Counted from the first letter of the stretch, positions 27,028 to 36,351 are shown. The stretch: DNA of 64,000 nt from Alloscardovia macacae (GCF_002259705.1 NZ_MWWT01000001.1:310001-374000), one strand, 5' to 3'. Made by a program: numbers and translations. The notes: generated by a model from the letters alone, not told the origin.

Positions 27028-27122
27028 CTGCCACGTTTTTCGTAGTTTCTAGTCTATCATCTGCCACGTTTTTCGTAACGTTTTTGGAGGTAAAACTGCT
27101 CTATTCTGCCACGTTTTTCGCG
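27028..27122. repeat. Three direct repeats upstream of the ATPase gene
   Basis: CTGCCACGTTTTTCG occurs at 27028, 27061 and 27106. The last copy overlaps the 3' end of mscS, the other two lie in the leader of the ATPase gene. Spacing is 33 and 45 bases. They may be operator sites or slipped duplications of the mscS tail. Confidence 0.75.
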
Positions 27123-28060
27123 TTTGCGCCGCCGGATGGATGCGTGGCGGGATGGAGCTGCTCCGGTTTCGGCTTGAGAATCTGCGTGGAGACGAGGTCT
27201 TGCGTACTTTCGACGCGCAGATGGTCGAGTGGGATGGTCTTCGCGGTCGGCGCATGCAGGCTGTGTGCGCTGGCTGCGTCTTCCGCGAGTGCCATGTACG
27301 GCTTTCCCACGAGTGCGCGCGCCGCGAGATCATGCACGACGGCGAAAGATGCGCGCTCTTTCGCGTAGAGTACCACGTCCGCTTCGATGCCGTAGGCGGT
27401 AAAACTGACGAGGCGTACGGTAGGCGTAGTGCCGCGCATGGCATAGTTCGCGGTGGCTGTGCGGACCGTTTTTACGATGTCCCCTACGGTTTCGCGGATG
27501 TCTATGTCCGAGCGAAGCAGGATGCGTAGCTTCGTGAGAGCTTCATTCGTTCGTGGCAATTTCTCCAGTGTCGCGGTATTCAGTACCGAGTTCGGAACCC
27601 ATAGCTCATTACCCCCACGCTCCATAACCACCGTGTGGCGCCATGTGACGTCCTTCACAGTGCCTTTCACGCCATTAATGGCTATCTTGTCTCCAGGCTT
27701 CACCACGTTTCCCGCCATAAGTCCGAATCCTGAGACTATGTTCGATATCGTGGCCTGTAAACCGAGGGAGATGGCCACACCACCTACTCCCAGAGCAGTG
27801 ACGAGGGAATTTGCCTCGATGCCGAACACGGGCTTGAGCACGATAATCACTGCCAGTACCCAGATGCTCACGCGTGTAATGTTTATATACAGCGATGCGC
27901 TCGGAATGGGGGATCGGTCGAGTAAGGCATGGAGTCCGCGTGCCACATAGCGCTGGATAAGCCACGTGACTACGAGTGCGACCACGAAAAACACGATGCG
28001 GTCTGTGCGGTTAGACACCCATGAGGTGAGAGGTGCGACGAAAGAAGTAAACGAATCCAT
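27101..28060 (-). CDS. mscS: Small-conductance mechanosensitive channel (MscS family)
   Basis: The 319-residue protein has three hydrophobic segments (about 20-40, 60-82, 88-110) with the Gly/Ala-rich pore helix ALGVGGVAISLGLQATISNIVSGFGLM. The beta domain NVVKPGDKIAINGVKGTVKDVTWRHTVV and the phrase ELWVPNSVLN follow. These channels open under membrane tension and release solutes during osmotic downshock. The last 50 residues are a polar tail. It is transcribed alone, toward the ATPase gene. Confidence 0.92.
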   Translation of the reverse strand: MDSFTSFVAPLTSWVSNRTDRIVFFVVALVVTWLIQRYVARGLHALLDRSPIPSASLYINITRVSIWVLAVIIVLKPVFGIEANSLVTALGVGGVAISLGLQATISNIVSGFGLMAGNVVKPGDKIAINGVKGTVKDVTWRHTVVMERGGNELWVPNSVLNTATLEKLPRTNEALTKLRILLRSDIDIRETVGDIVKTVRTATANYAMRGTTPTVRLVSFTAYGIEADVVLYAKERASFAVVHDLAARALVGKPYMALAEDAASAHSLHAPTAKTIPLDHLRVESTQDLVSTQILKPKPEQLHPATHPSGGANAKNVAE

Positions 28061-28248
28061 GGCATACTTTCTTCATGAACTGATATCTGGACTTCTACTC
28101 TATAGGGTCGTGCGTGCGTGTGCTAGAGTGGAGACGAGTTTCATGCGAGAAATTCACAGCATTTTCAGCGCTCTTTCAGAGTGTGGGATGTTTTCGCATG
28201 CTACTCGTGTACGGTTTTCCTTACGTTCGCTCTGAGGAATGCCCGAAC

Positions 28249-28277
28249 TTGCAAAGGTCTGTGGCCTCATATATCAT
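28249..28277 (+). promoter_or_regulatory. Promoter of rpmB
   Basis: TTGCAA at 28249-28254 and TATCAT at 28272-28277 are 17 bases apart. The predicted start near 28284 leaves a leader of about 80 bases before rpmB. The rest of the 305-base gap upstream shows nothing I can name. Confidence 0.7.
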
Positions 28278-28308
28278 TAATAAGTTGTGTGCTCTAGGTG
28301 GACCTTAC

Positions 28309-28352
28309 GCTTGTTTATCTAGAAGCACAGAAAGATGTGAGTTTAAACAAGC
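28309..28352 (+). promoter_or_regulatory. Hairpin in the rpmB leader
   Basis: GCTTGTTTA at 28309-28317 pairs exactly with TAAACAAGC at 28344-28352. It ends two bases before the ribosome binding site GAGGAG and could mask or expose it. Confidence 0.4.
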
Positions 28353-28365
28353 AGAGGAGTCCATC

Positions 28366-28560
28366 ATGGCAGCTCGTTGCGCAGTATGCGGTAAGGGTCC
28401 ACAGACCGGTTATAGCGTATCGCATTCGCATATTCGTAATAAGCGTCGCTTCCTGCCTAACCTCCAGGCTGTGCGTACCACTGTAGATGGCGAAAACGTT
28501 CGCCTTCGCGTATGCACCTCGTGCCTCAAGGCTGGTAAGGTACAGCGTCGCGTGGCATAG
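28366..28560 (+). CDS. rpmB: 50S ribosomal protein bL28
   Basis: The 64-residue protein has the family sequence [22 protein letters not shown] and then NLQAVRT, with two CxxC pairs (CAVC and CTSC) that can bind zinc. GAGGAG at 28354-28359 precedes the ATG. It is a single gene with its own promoter and is followed by hairpins. Confidence 0.97.
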   Translation: MAARCAVCGKGPQTGYSVSHSHIRNKRRFLPNLQAVRTTVDGENVRLRVCTSCLKAGKVQRRVA

Positions 28561-28579
28561 TAGGCCACACATGAGTACA

Positions 28580-28645
28580 CTTCACGCTTCGGCGTGAAGG
28601 TCGTGCTTTAGCGAAGACCTCCGGGAGTCATTCCGGGGGTCTTCG
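28580..28645 (+). terminator. Tandem hairpins after rpmB
   Basis: CTTCACG/CGTGAAG (28580-28599) forms a small hairpin. CGAAGACCTCCGG at 28612-28624 pairs with 28633-28645 with one G-T wobble. There is no strong T run, but the position suggests termination. Confidence 0.55.
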
Positions 28646-28664
28646 TGTATGTGGAGCTGCCTGC

Positions 28665-28751
28665 GTTGTGTGTAAATCGTCTCACGTAGCTCACGAAAGT
28701 CTAGATAATTCATTCCATCTGATGTCTCTCGTGAGACGATTTACACACAAC
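28665..28751. repeat. Perfect 22-base inverted repeat in the rpmB-recG gap
   Basis: The arm at 28665-28686, which contains TGTAAATCGTCTCAC, is the exact complement of 28730-28751; the loop is 43 bases. The same 15-base core recurs at 58654 and, without its last base, at 58701. No T run follows. Confidence 0.85.
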
Positions 28752-28843
28752 TCGACAGATGAAGCTGCCTTTCAGTAAAAGCGACTCCTGTGAGTATGCT
28801 AGAGAGAAGACCCACACCCATGCAAAGAGGACAGGAGACCAGC

Positions 28844-31189
28844 ATGACGGAGACCACCCCAGCAGTCACACTCCAGACAGCCCTGGCGAGCATCCTCACG
28901 AATAAGCGGCGCATCAGCGCGCTGAAAAAGCTGGGTGTGATCACGGTAGAGGACGCGCTCCATTACTTTCCTTTCCGCGTGACTGAGCGTATGCCGGTGA
29001 AAAACATCGCTGACGTGAAGCTCGGCGAGCCGGTCGTGATCAGTGGCGTCGTGGCCTATACGCGTGAGAGCTCCATCTCCCGCGGCGGCACACGCCTCGA
29101 AGTCACCATAGTACCGAATGACGCGGAAGATGGAGACGGTGCGAAGAGCGCGGTGAAATTGACCTACTTCAGCTATAAAAGCTACTACATCAGCTATCTG
29201 AAAAGCAGGTTCTACCGCGGCGTGCGGCTCGCGGTGCAGGGCGCGCCGAGCGAGTTCGCGGGGCAGGTGCAGTTCACGCATCCGAAGACGAGCATCGTGC
29301 GCGACGAGCAGACGGCCGACCGTACGAGCGGCTACAGCGACACGCTCGAGGAAGCGCTCGACCTGCTGAGCCGTCCGCAGCCGCGCTATCATGCCAATTC
29401 TTCCATCTCCTCCGAGCATATCCACGAGACGATAGTAGACCTCCTGCGCGCGCTGACGGGAGCGCATGCACAGAGCGGATCGGACGAGGATGCAGCGTCG
29501 GAGACTATTATCGACCGCGACGCGCTCGCCGCCGCTATACCGGACGTCATCCCAGAAAGCGTGCGTGAAGACCGCAAGCTGCTTCATAAAGCGGACGCTC
29601 TCCTCGCTATGCACGTGCCGCGCTCCGAAGCGGACTTCGGGAAGGCGCTCGAGACGCTGCGCTATGAGGAAGCGCTCGTCTCCCAGGTGGCCATGGTGCA
29701 GATGCGCGAGGATAATGCCTCCGCAGACGCGTACGTCTGCGTGGACGAGGAGGCGATGGTGGAGCGGCTCGTCAGCTCGCTGCCATTCGAGCTGACGGGT
29801 GGCCAGCAGGACGTGATTCGCGAGATTACGCGGGATATGACTTCGGGAAAGCCGATGAGCCGGCTGCTACAGGGCGAAGTGGGCTCGGGAAAGACGCTCG
29901 TGGCTCTGTGTGCTCTGCTTCAGGCTGTGGGAGCAGGAAAGCAGGCGGTCATCGTAGCGCCGACGCAGGTGCTCGCACAGCAGCATGTGTCCAGTATCAC
30001 GCATCTGCTCGCAGACGCGGGTCTGGCCAGCGTGCCTGTGGTGCTCCTACAGAGTGGGATGAAGCTCGCCGAGCGTCGCCGAGCTCTGGCCATTCCAGCC
30101 TCCGGTGTGCCGTGCATCGTCGTGGCCACGCACGCTGCCTTCTCGCGCTCCTTCCAGGCGCCACATCTCGCGGTGGCTGTCATCGATGAGCAGCATCGCT
30201 TCGGCGTGGAGCAGCGTGAAGTGCTGCGTTCCGAGGTAAATGAGGAAGGAAAAGTACCGCACATGCTCGTCATGACGGCTACACCTATCCCGCGCTCAGC
30301 TGCCATGACGTGGTTCGGAAACCTCGATATATCGTGGCTTACGGAGCTTCCTGGAGGCCGTCAACCCATCCGGACTGTCCTCGTGCAGGAGGATGATGGT
30401 GCGACTATGCGCAAGGTCTTCCTTCATGCGCGCCAGCGCATAGACGCGGGGGAGCGCGTGTACATCGTGTGCGCACGCATCGATGAAGACGAGCAGCCGG
30501 ACGAGGGAATGGATGCGTTCACCGGAGCGCTTTTCGACCCGCAGACAGGCGAGCCAGTGGAAGCTACTCAGAAGCGTCCACTGCATGCCGTGACTGAGAT
30601 GGCTCAGCGTCTGCGTGCTCTTCCTCAATTCGACGGGATAGAGATTCAGACGCTGACTGGACGCGATGATGACGAGACGAAGAATGCTGTGATGGAGCGC
30701 TTCTCCTCGGGAGATGCGCCTGTACTCGTGTCCACGACGGTCATCGAGGTAGGTGTGGATGTGCCAGAGGCGAGCTGCATGATTATCTTTGATGCGGATC
30801 ATTACGGACTTTCGCAGCTACATCAGCTGCGTGGGCGCGTGGGGCGTGGCGGGACGAAGTCCTGGGCTTTCCTCGTGCATCATGCCGAGCCAGGAAGTGT
30901 GGCTGAGGAACGTCTGAAGGTGATAGAAAGCTCGCTGGATGGAGCCGTCATCGCGCAGGCGGATCTCGAGCTGCGCGGTGCTGGTGATGTGCTGGGTGAC
31001 TCGCAGTCGGGTCTGGCCACATCCTTTAGGCTGCTGCGCGTGGTACAGGATGCAGACGTGATTATGAAAGCTCGCGATGACGCTGAGGAACTCATGAAGA
31101 CGGATGCACAGCTGGGCATCTATCCGCAGCTGAGCGGCGCGGCTCTCGACTTTATGCGCGAGACGGCAGAGTATCTGAAGAGCTCCTGA
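28844..31189 (+). CDS. recG: ATP-dependent DNA helicase RecG
   Basis: RecG remodels stalled forks and Holliday junctions. The 781-residue protein has the N-terminal wedge region (FPFRVTERMP, VVISGVVAYTRES). The helicase motifs are LLQGEVGSGKTLVAL (I), VAPTQVLAQQH (Ia), VIDEQHRFGVEQR (II), MTATPIPRS (III), VLVSTTVIEVGVDVPEAS (V) and QLRGRVGRG (VI). The start was set at MTETTPAV because AGGAG is seven bases before that ATG; an upstream ATG at 28790 has no site. It is longer than E. coli RecG mainly through inserts between motifs. Confidence 0.95.
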   Translation: MTETTPAVTLQTALASILTNKRRISALKKLGVITVEDALHYFPFRVTERMPVKNIADVKLGEPVVISGVVAYTRESSISRGGTRLEVTIVPNDAEDGDGAKSAVKLTYFSYKSYYISYLKSRFYRGVRLAVQGAPSEFAGQVQFTHPKTSIVRDEQTADRTSGYSDTLEEALDLLSRPQPRYHANSSISSEHIHETIVDLLRALTGAHAQSGSDEDAASETIIDRDALAAAIPDVIPESVREDRKLLHKADALLAMHVPRSEADFGKALETLRYEEALVSQVAMVQMREDNASADAYVCVDEEAMVERLVSSLPFELTGGQQDVIREITRDMTSGKPMSRLLQGEVGSGKTLVALCALLQAVGAGKQAVIVAPTQVLAQQHVSSITHLLADAGLASVPVVLLQSGMKLAERRRALAIPASGVPCIVVATHAAFSRSFQAPHLAVAVIDEQHRFGVEQREVLRSEVNEEGKVPHMLVMTATPIPRSAAMTWFGNLDISWLTELPGGRQPIRTVLVQEDDGATMRKVFLHARQRIDAGERVYIVCARIDEDEQPDEGMDAFTGALFDPQTGEPVEATQKRPLHAVTEMAQRLRALPQFDGIEIQTLTGRDDDETKNAVMERFSSGDAPVLVSTTVIEVGVDVPEASCMIIFDADHYGLSQLHQLRGRVGRGGTKSWAFLVHHAEPGSVAEERLKVIESSLDGAVIAQADLELRGAGDVLGDSQSGLATSFRLLRVVQDADVIMKARDDAEELMKTDAQLGIYPQLSGAALDFMRETAEYLKSS

Positions 31190-31221
31190 GTGGCGTGGTG
31201 CGTTAAAAACGACTAGAATGT

Positions 31222-31548
31222 ATGTCAATTATTTCCCTAGAGCGGATGATAAGGAGACGATACGATAAAACTGAACTGAATGCGTATCTGATTCGTCTAG
31301 GTATGTCTACGGTCTTTTTCCTCTGTCTTATGGCTGCTGTGCTGAGCACGTGCGCTACAGAGGCGAGGAGAACGCAGAAAATCTGGTTCATAGCTCTTCT
31401 GTGTGCACACTACTGTGGATACCTCAGCCTGGTACTCCTTGGTTCGGGGACGAATATCCCTCTCGCTCAGGTGGGTGTATTTCTTCTTAGTGGAGTGGCT
31501 CTTTGTATTCTCAGCGTGGTGAGTATCTGTACTGCGCTACGGAAATGA
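31222..31548 (+). CDS. Small membrane protein of unknown function
   Basis: The 108-residue protein has a basic N-terminus and three hydrophobic segments (about 28-46, 54-72, 80-104), so it should sit in the cytoplasmic membrane. I do not recognise it. The start is uncertain: ATG 31222 overlaps a TAGAAT box that might be a promoter, and ATG 31246 is an alternative. It lies between recG and rsmD and overlaps nothing. Confidence 0.55.
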   Translation: MSIISLERMIRRRYDKTELNAYLIRLGMSTVFFLCLMAAVLSTCATEARRTQKIWFIALLCAHYCGYLSLVLLGSGTNIPLAQVGVFLLSGVALCILSVVSICTALRK

Positions 31549-31574
31549 TAGTACAGATATGCTACGTTAGACAT

Positions 31575-32165
31575 ATGCGCATTATAGCCGGTAGATTTAA
31601 GAATCAGGAGATTAAAACTCCGAAGAATGCATCGACCACGAGGCCGACGACGGATAGGACGAAGGAAGCTATCTTCTCCCATCTCGACGCTACTGGCATG
31701 CTCGATGGCGCACGTGTGGTGGATATCTATGCCGGTACGGGAGCACTAGGCTTCGAAGCTCTGAGCCGCGGTGCTCAGTCGGTGACCTTCGTGGAAGCGG
31801 ATGCGACGATAGCGGCACTCATCGCACAGACTGCCCGAGGTCTCAAGGGGCCAGACGTGCGGCAGGTGGCGGTGAAAATTGTCCGGACAAAAGCAGAAAA
31901 ATATACCGCGAAGCTGGCGGAAAATGCGGACTCAGCGCCGCGCGCCGACGTAGTCTTTATGGATCCGCCGTACGCTGTGCCGACGGACGCAGTGAACGCG
32001 CAGATTCGCGATATGACGGCTGTACTGGCGGATGACGGTGTCATGATGGTGGAGCGGTCTGTGCGCACCGAGGATATCAGCGTGCCGGACGGGTATGAGA
32101 TCTACCTGCAGAAGGATTACGGCGAAACGGCCGTCTTCTATATCCAGAAAAAGCAGGAGTCCTAG
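31575..32165 (+). CDS. rsmD: 16S rRNA (guanine-966-N2)-methyltransferase
   Basis: The 196-residue protein starts MRIIAGRFKNQ, which is typical of RsmD. It has the SAM-binding segment VVDIYAGTGALGFEALSRGA and the catalytic VFMDPPY motif. The start at 31575 is the family start; the open frame reaches back to 31503. Its stop overlaps the stop of trmD, which is read from the other strand. Confidence 0.93.
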   Translation: MRIIAGRFKNQEIKTPKNASTTRPTTDRTKEAIFSHLDATGMLDGARVVDIYAGTGALGFEALSRGAQSVTFVEADATIAALIAQTARGLKGPDVRQVAVKIVRTKAEKYTAKLAENADSAPRADVVFMDPPYAVPTDAVNAQIRDMTAVLADDGVMMVERSVRTEDISVPDGYEIYLQKDYGETAVFYIQKKQES

Positions 32166-32995
32166 CGGCGGACAGGATGCTCGCCGCTGACCTCCCAGCC
32201 GAGCTCCATGAGGAATTTACGGTCCTTCTTATCCAGCGCGCGGCAGTCTAAACGCGCGATGATATCCGGACGGATGGCGCTCGTACGGCGTAGTTCTTCG
32301 TCACGGCGGAAACGGTCGATATTCGCATGATGGCCGCTCAGCAAAATCTCCGGCACATCCATACCACGCCACGACGCCGGCTTCGTGTACTGACGGTGCT
32401 CGAGTAGGCCTTCTGAGCCCGTGTAGGACTCTTCGACGATGGAGTCATGGTTTCCCATGAAACCATCGAGCAGACGCGTGGTAGCCTCGACCATGACAGA
32501 GACCGCCACTTCGCCGCCATTTAAGACATAATCTCCTATGGAATACTCGCGCACGTCAAAGCCCTGAGCCGCGTAGTAGGCTGGCAGACGGCCATCATAG
32601 CCTTCATAACGGCCACAGCCGAAGACGAGGTGGTCTGCATGGCTGAGCTCCGTGGCGTCCTTCTGGGTGAAGGTGGGAGCAGAAGGATTCGGGAAGACGA
32701 GGATGGCATTCGAGCCACGCTTTTCTGACGTCTGCTCATCTGCCTGTGCGATATCCTCGAGAGGAGGAATGTCCAGCAAGTCGTCCAGGCACTGAGCCCA
32801 GACTTCCGGCTTCATGACCATGCCCGCGCCACCGCCCACCGGAGTGTCGTCCACGCTGTGGTGGACGTCGTGCGTCCAGTCGCGCAGATTATGCACGCGA
32901 AACTCGAGAAGCCCCTTCTCCTGAGCCTTTCCGAGCAGGCTGAGGTTCAGAACGTCGAAGTATTCAGGAAAGACAGACACGATGTCTATGAGCAC
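32162..32995 (-). CDS. trmD: tRNA (guanine-37-N1)-methyltransferase
   Basis: TrmD methylates G37 next to the anticodon and prevents frameshifting. The 277-residue protein has the SPOUT knot residues HLVFGCGRYEGYDGR and EYSIGDYVLNGGEVA, plus DDTPVGGGAGMVMKPE. The start codon is GTG with GAGGT eight bases before it. It follows rimM after 69 bases and overlaps rsmD tail to tail. The rpsP-KH-rimM-trmD order is a classic translation cluster. Confidence 0.96.
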   Translation of the reverse strand: MLIDIVSVFPEYFDVLNLSLLGKAQEKGLLEFRVHNLRDWTHDVHHSVDDTPVGGGAGMVMKPEVWAQCLDDLLDIPPLEDIAQADEQTSEKRGSNAILVFPNPSAPTFTQKDATELSHADHLVFGCGRYEGYDGRLPAYYAAQGFDVREYSIGDYVLNGGEVAVSVMVEATTRLLDGFMGNHDSIVEESYTGSEGLLEHRQYTKPASWRGMDVPEILLSGHHANIDRFRRDEELRRTSAIRPDIIARLDCRALDKKDRKFLMELGWEVSGEHPVRR

Positions 32996-33064
32996 GGGGG
33001 AGTACCTCTGTATGGTGTGGTGTGTGTGGGCGTCGCGGGGCTTACAGGAAGGGGGGGAAAAAAA

Positions 33065-33694
33065 TTACAGGTCGAGAAGGCCGGCAGGTGGGTCCGTGAG
33101 AATGTAGCCTTCGTCCACGTCCACGATAGGCACGATGGCCTCGACGAAAGGAAGAAGAGCAGTCTTACCTGTAGGATGGCCTTCCTCATCGGTGAGCTTC
33201 AGCTCGAGGAGGTCCTGCGCGGTATTATTCAGCACTGCAGACACAGTAGCGATGAGATGCGCTTCGACACCGTCATAATCTGCAGCGCGAGCAGCGTCAG
33301 GATCATCCACGGCGAGGACTTCGAGGCCCACGAGGTCACTGAGATACCAGCCTTCGTCGTCCCCATCTGCGTCCATATCCTCGTCTGGAGCGTCTTCAGG
33401 CGCGTCCTTCGGGATGAATAAGTCTATACCATTTAACTCTTCTGAGGCGTTCCTATCAGTGATGCCTTCGAAGAGGATAATCCAGCGGCTCTTATAATTA
33501 CGCGACTTCAGGACGACGAACTCGCGGCCGTCGCGCGTGAGAAGAGTGGAGCCGGGAGCGAAACGACGCACAGGGTCATCCGTGAAGAGGCGTACATTCA
33601 CCTCCCCCTTCAGTCCCTGTGCTCGTCCTATACGACAGACCCTCAGGAGCGTGAGCTGCTGAGGGTCTGCCTGCGTAGAATCAGCGGCGCGCAT
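33065..33694 (-). CDS. rimM: Ribosome maturation factor RimM
   Basis: RimM helps assemble the 30S head around uS19. The 209-residue protein has the N-terminal RimM barrel (LLRVCRIGRAQGLKGEVNVRLFTDDP) and a C-terminal PRC barrel (GWYLSDLVGLEVLA, LPFVEAIVPIVDVDEGYI). An acidic insert, EDAPDEDMDADGDDEG, separates them. The ATG at 33694 overlaps the end of the KH gene by 14 bases, so translation is likely coupled. Confidence 0.94.
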   Translation of the reverse strand: MRAADSTQADPQQLTLLRVCRIGRAQGLKGEVNVRLFTDDPVRRFAPGSTLLTRDGREFVVLKSRNYKSRWIILFEGITDRNASEELNGIDLFIPKDAPEDAPDEDMDADGDDEGWYLSDLVGLEVLAVDDPDAARAADYDGVEAHLIATVSAVLNNTAQDLLELKLTDEEGHPTGKTALLPFVEAIVPIVDVDEGYILTDPPAGLLDL

Positions 33695-33914
33695 CGATGA
33701 TATCCACTCGTACATTATGGTCAGAGATGGCCTGCACCACGGTGCGGATGGCGGATGCCGTCCGGCCCTGGCGGCCGATGACACGACCGATGTCTTCAGG
33801 ATTCACGCGTACACGAATGTGCTCGCCACGAGCGCTGTCATGAGACTTTACAGAAACATCATCAGGAAAATCCACGATGTTCTTAATCAAATGCTCTACC
33901 GCTTCAGTCAGCAT
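33681..33914 (-). CDS. KH-domain RNA-binding protein (KhpA type)
   Basis: The 77-residue protein is a single KH domain with the GRVIGRQGRTASAIRTVVQA loop. Such proteins (KhpA/YlqC) bind RNA and are linked to cell division and translation in Gram-positive bacteria. It starts two bases after rpsP and overlaps rimM. Confidence 0.93.
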   Translation of the reverse strand: MLTEAVEHLIKNIVDFPDDVSVKSHDSARGEHIRVRVNPEDIGRVIGRQGRTASAIRTVVQAISDHNVRVDIIDARR

Positions 33915-33916
33915 GA

Positions 33917-34357
33917 TTACTCAGCCTCTGCTTCTGTCTCTGCTGGAGCTTCAGCAGCTGCTTCTTCTTCAGCCTTAGCCTTCGCAGCAGCTTCGGACTT
34001 TGCAGCCTTCAGCTTCTGAGCTTCATTCTCTGCAGCCTCAATGCGAGCAGCTGCATCTGGACCGTCTTCTGCGGTACGCAGAGTACCTTCAGCGCCTGGC
34101 AGGCCCTTAAACTTCTGCCAGTCACCGGTAATCTTCAGCAGGTTCAGAACAGGCTCGGATGGCTGTGCGCCGACGCCAAGCCAGTACTGAGCGCGCTCAG
34201 AGTCAATCTGAATGAGGGAAGGCTGCTTGTTAGGATCGTAAATACCGATCTCTTCGATAGCCTTACCGTCGCGCTTTACGCGAGAATCTGCGACGACTAC
34301 GCGGTAGAATGCGTAGAACTTCTTACCGAAACGCTTCAAACGAATCTTAGTTGCCAA
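33917..34357 (-). CDS. rpsP: 30S ribosomal protein bS16
   Basis: The 146-residue protein opens [25 protein letters not shown], the bS16 signature, and has an Ala/Glu/Lys-rich C-terminal tail of about 55 residues, typical of actinobacteria. The start codon is TTG, supported by AAGGAGAG a few bases before it and by the fixed N-terminus of the family. It heads the rpsP-KH-rimM-trmD cluster. Confidence 0.96.
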   Translation of the reverse strand: MATKIRLKRFGKKFYAFYRVVVADSRVKRDGKAIEEIGIYDPNKQPSLIQIDSERAQYWLGVGAQPSEPVLNLLKITGDWQKFKGLPGAEGTLRTAEDGPDAAARIEAAENEAQKLKAAKSEAAAKAKAEEEAAAEAPAETEAEAE

Positions 34358-34873
34358 GATGGCTCTCCTTGTATCATAAGGGTGTTCATCACGTCATCCG
34401 TGTGGGGCACGAATTCAGTGATAAACGTGTACCCCGCGCATAGTGGATGTGAGGGCGCCACCATACGCAGATAACGCTTTCCATCATATACGAATGGCTC
34501 GATAACACGCGGCATTAGTTATGGTTTAGCCATATCTCTTTTGTCGTCATCTTAGCATGGCGTTGAATAAGGTTTGTTACTCGGCATGGTGAAACTATTC
34601 TATAACGTTTATAATCAAATTCGTAACCTCGGAATCCAATTTCCGCCCACTTCGTTTCATTTGAATTATTGATCCATTCGAAGGTTTCGCTAGCATTAAA
34701 AGTGTAGCTAGTGGAGAGAGTGACACCTAGTTGAGCTTTAGCAAAGCTTAAAAATTGGACATCTGCAGAACCATTAACAGTACCACTTGCTGTAATAGTA
34801 GTACCTAATGTAGCAGAGTATTTTTGGCCTGGGGATACCCAGCGCCTTCCTAAAGATCCTGAGATAAATATAG

Positions 34874-34881
34874 GTTTAACA
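34874..34881. repeat. Target-site duplication, left copy
   Basis: GTTTAACA directly abuts the left inverted repeat of the ISL3 element and is identical to 36352-36359. Eight bases is the usual duplication length for ISL3. Confidence 0.9.
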
Positions 34882-36351
34882 GGCTCTTCTCATTTTTGTG
34901 TGTATGGGGTGTGGAGTGTGGTGTGGATGTGTGCTCGGATGGTTTGTGTGAATCCTCCAGAGTGGAGAAGGCTTCTGAGTCGATAGTTTTCTGGCTGTCT
35001 AAAGCCTAACGCGATTCCTCGCAGGGTTTCGAGTCTACCGTTAATGGCTTCGGTGGGACCGTTACTGGATTTCGCAAACGTGAAATACGCTAAAACATCG
35101 TCACGGCGTTTAGCAAGAGTACGACCAAGAGTAGCAAGTTCCGGGCAGTGTGGGCTGCTCCCTTTCTGAGCGAGAGCATCGATCAGTTCACGCAGAGCGC
35201 GACGTGCTTTCTTCCGGTTTTTCTCACGGTAACAGTCAATAATACGCTGGTATACATCATGCGCGAGTTTCAACGAGGGATACGCATCTAAGAGTTTTTT
35301 AACTGCGAGGGCTTGTTTGTCGGTACGTAACCATTGGCTTTTTAAAAGGCTTCTACGATGCCGATATAACGGGTCATTTTTTGTTCCTCGCTGGCCTGTT
35401 TCTTCGCGTTGGAGTCGGCAGCGTACCTGAGAGACTTTATCAGCTGCGAGTTTAACAACGTGGAACGGGTCCATGACGTCACACGCGTGAGGAAGCTGAG
35501 CTGCAGACGCGTTCTTAAAACCTGTAAACGCGTCCATAGCCACGACCTGAATATTATCGCGAAAAGCACGCGACTGGCCAGCAAGCCACGAGCTGACCAC
35601 ATGCTCACTACGCCCCTCTATCATATCGAGCAAGCGCGCACTTTTGCCACTACGCAACCCGGTTAAGTCCACAAGAACAGTCACATAGCGGCTACCCGTA
35701 GATGTATGACGCCACACGTGTTCATCAACACCTAAGACTCTCACCCCGTCTAATCGTGTAGGGTCTGTAACCAGAATGCTGTCTGTTGTTTCTAATACAG
35801 CCGTATTCACCGTGACCCACGAGCAATACAAATCTAACGCGCACGCGCGTATACTTTTCGATTTCCACGAGATTTCTGCTATAGCCCACCAGATGGCAGC
35901 GAACGAGAGTTGACGTCCAGGAGCAGCAACCCTATCGAGGTTTTCACTCCATGTCGACCAGCAATGCACGCACTCATACAAACGAACTCGGATACGCAGT
36001 ACTACACCACACTGACCTATAGGCGTGTGAGTAATCCACCGTATACGAGAACTACGAATACGGGGCTCGAGACAACCACACACTCCACACGCTCGATCAC
36101 GCTGAGTTTTCTGGCAATCAATAACCCATAAACCAGCACGCATCCCGCCTCGGATAAATGCTTGACCTAATGCTTCTAACCCTATCTGGTCTAACCCCAG
36201 TAGACTATCGACACTACATGGGGTAAACTTCGTAATGGACCGTGCTGATTTTATTATTTTTTTGTTCACATATCACATAAAACAGCACGGTCTCTACAAA
36301 CCCCAACCCCCACTCCCGTAAACACTCATACACACCAAAATGAGAAGAGCC
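34882..36351 (-). mobile_element. Complete ISL3-family insertion sequence, 1470 bp
   Basis: The ends read GGCTCTTCTCATTTT, with the match continuing for 25 bases with one mismatch (34882-34906 and 36327-36351). The element is flanked by a perfect 8-base duplication and carries a single intact transposase gene on the minus strand. All parts are undamaged, so it is probably recent and may still move. Confidence 0.95.
34890..36269 (-). CDS. ISL3-family transposase (DDE type)
   Basis: The 459-residue protein matches the IS204/IS1001/IS1096/IS1165 group. It has an N-terminal zinc-ribbon-like region (CGVCGCLEPR and CVHCWSTW), then VLGVDEHVWRH (first Asp), VVAMDAFTGF followed by CDVMDPFHVVKLA (second Asp), and a C-terminal SSNGPTEAINGRLETLRGIALGFRQPENYRLR (Glu). 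The start codon is GTG at 36269, and the stop lies inside the left inverted repeat. It is full length with no frameshift. Confidence 0.93.
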   Translation of the reverse strand: MNKKIIKSARSITKFTPCSVDSLLGLDQIGLEALGQAFIRGGMRAGLWVIDCQKTQRDRACGVCGCLEPRIRSSRIRWITHTPIGQCGVVLRIRVRLYECVHCWSTWSENLDRVAAPGRQLSFAAIWWAIAEISWKSKSIRACALDLYCSWVTVNTAVLETTDSILVTDPTRLDGVRVLGVDEHVWRHTSTGSRYVTVLVDLTGLRSGKSARLLDMIEGRSEHVVSSWLAGQSRAFRDNIQVVAMDAFTGFKNASAAQLPHACDVMDPFHVVKLAADKVSQVRCRLQREETGQRGTKNDPLYRHRRSLLKSQWLRTDKQALAVKKLLDAYPSLKLAHDVYQRIIDCYREKNRKKARRALRELIDALAQKGSSPHCPELATLGRTLAKRRDDVLAYFTFAKSSNGPTEAINGRLETLRGIALGFRQPENYRLRSLLHSGGFTQTIRAHIHTTLHTPYTQK

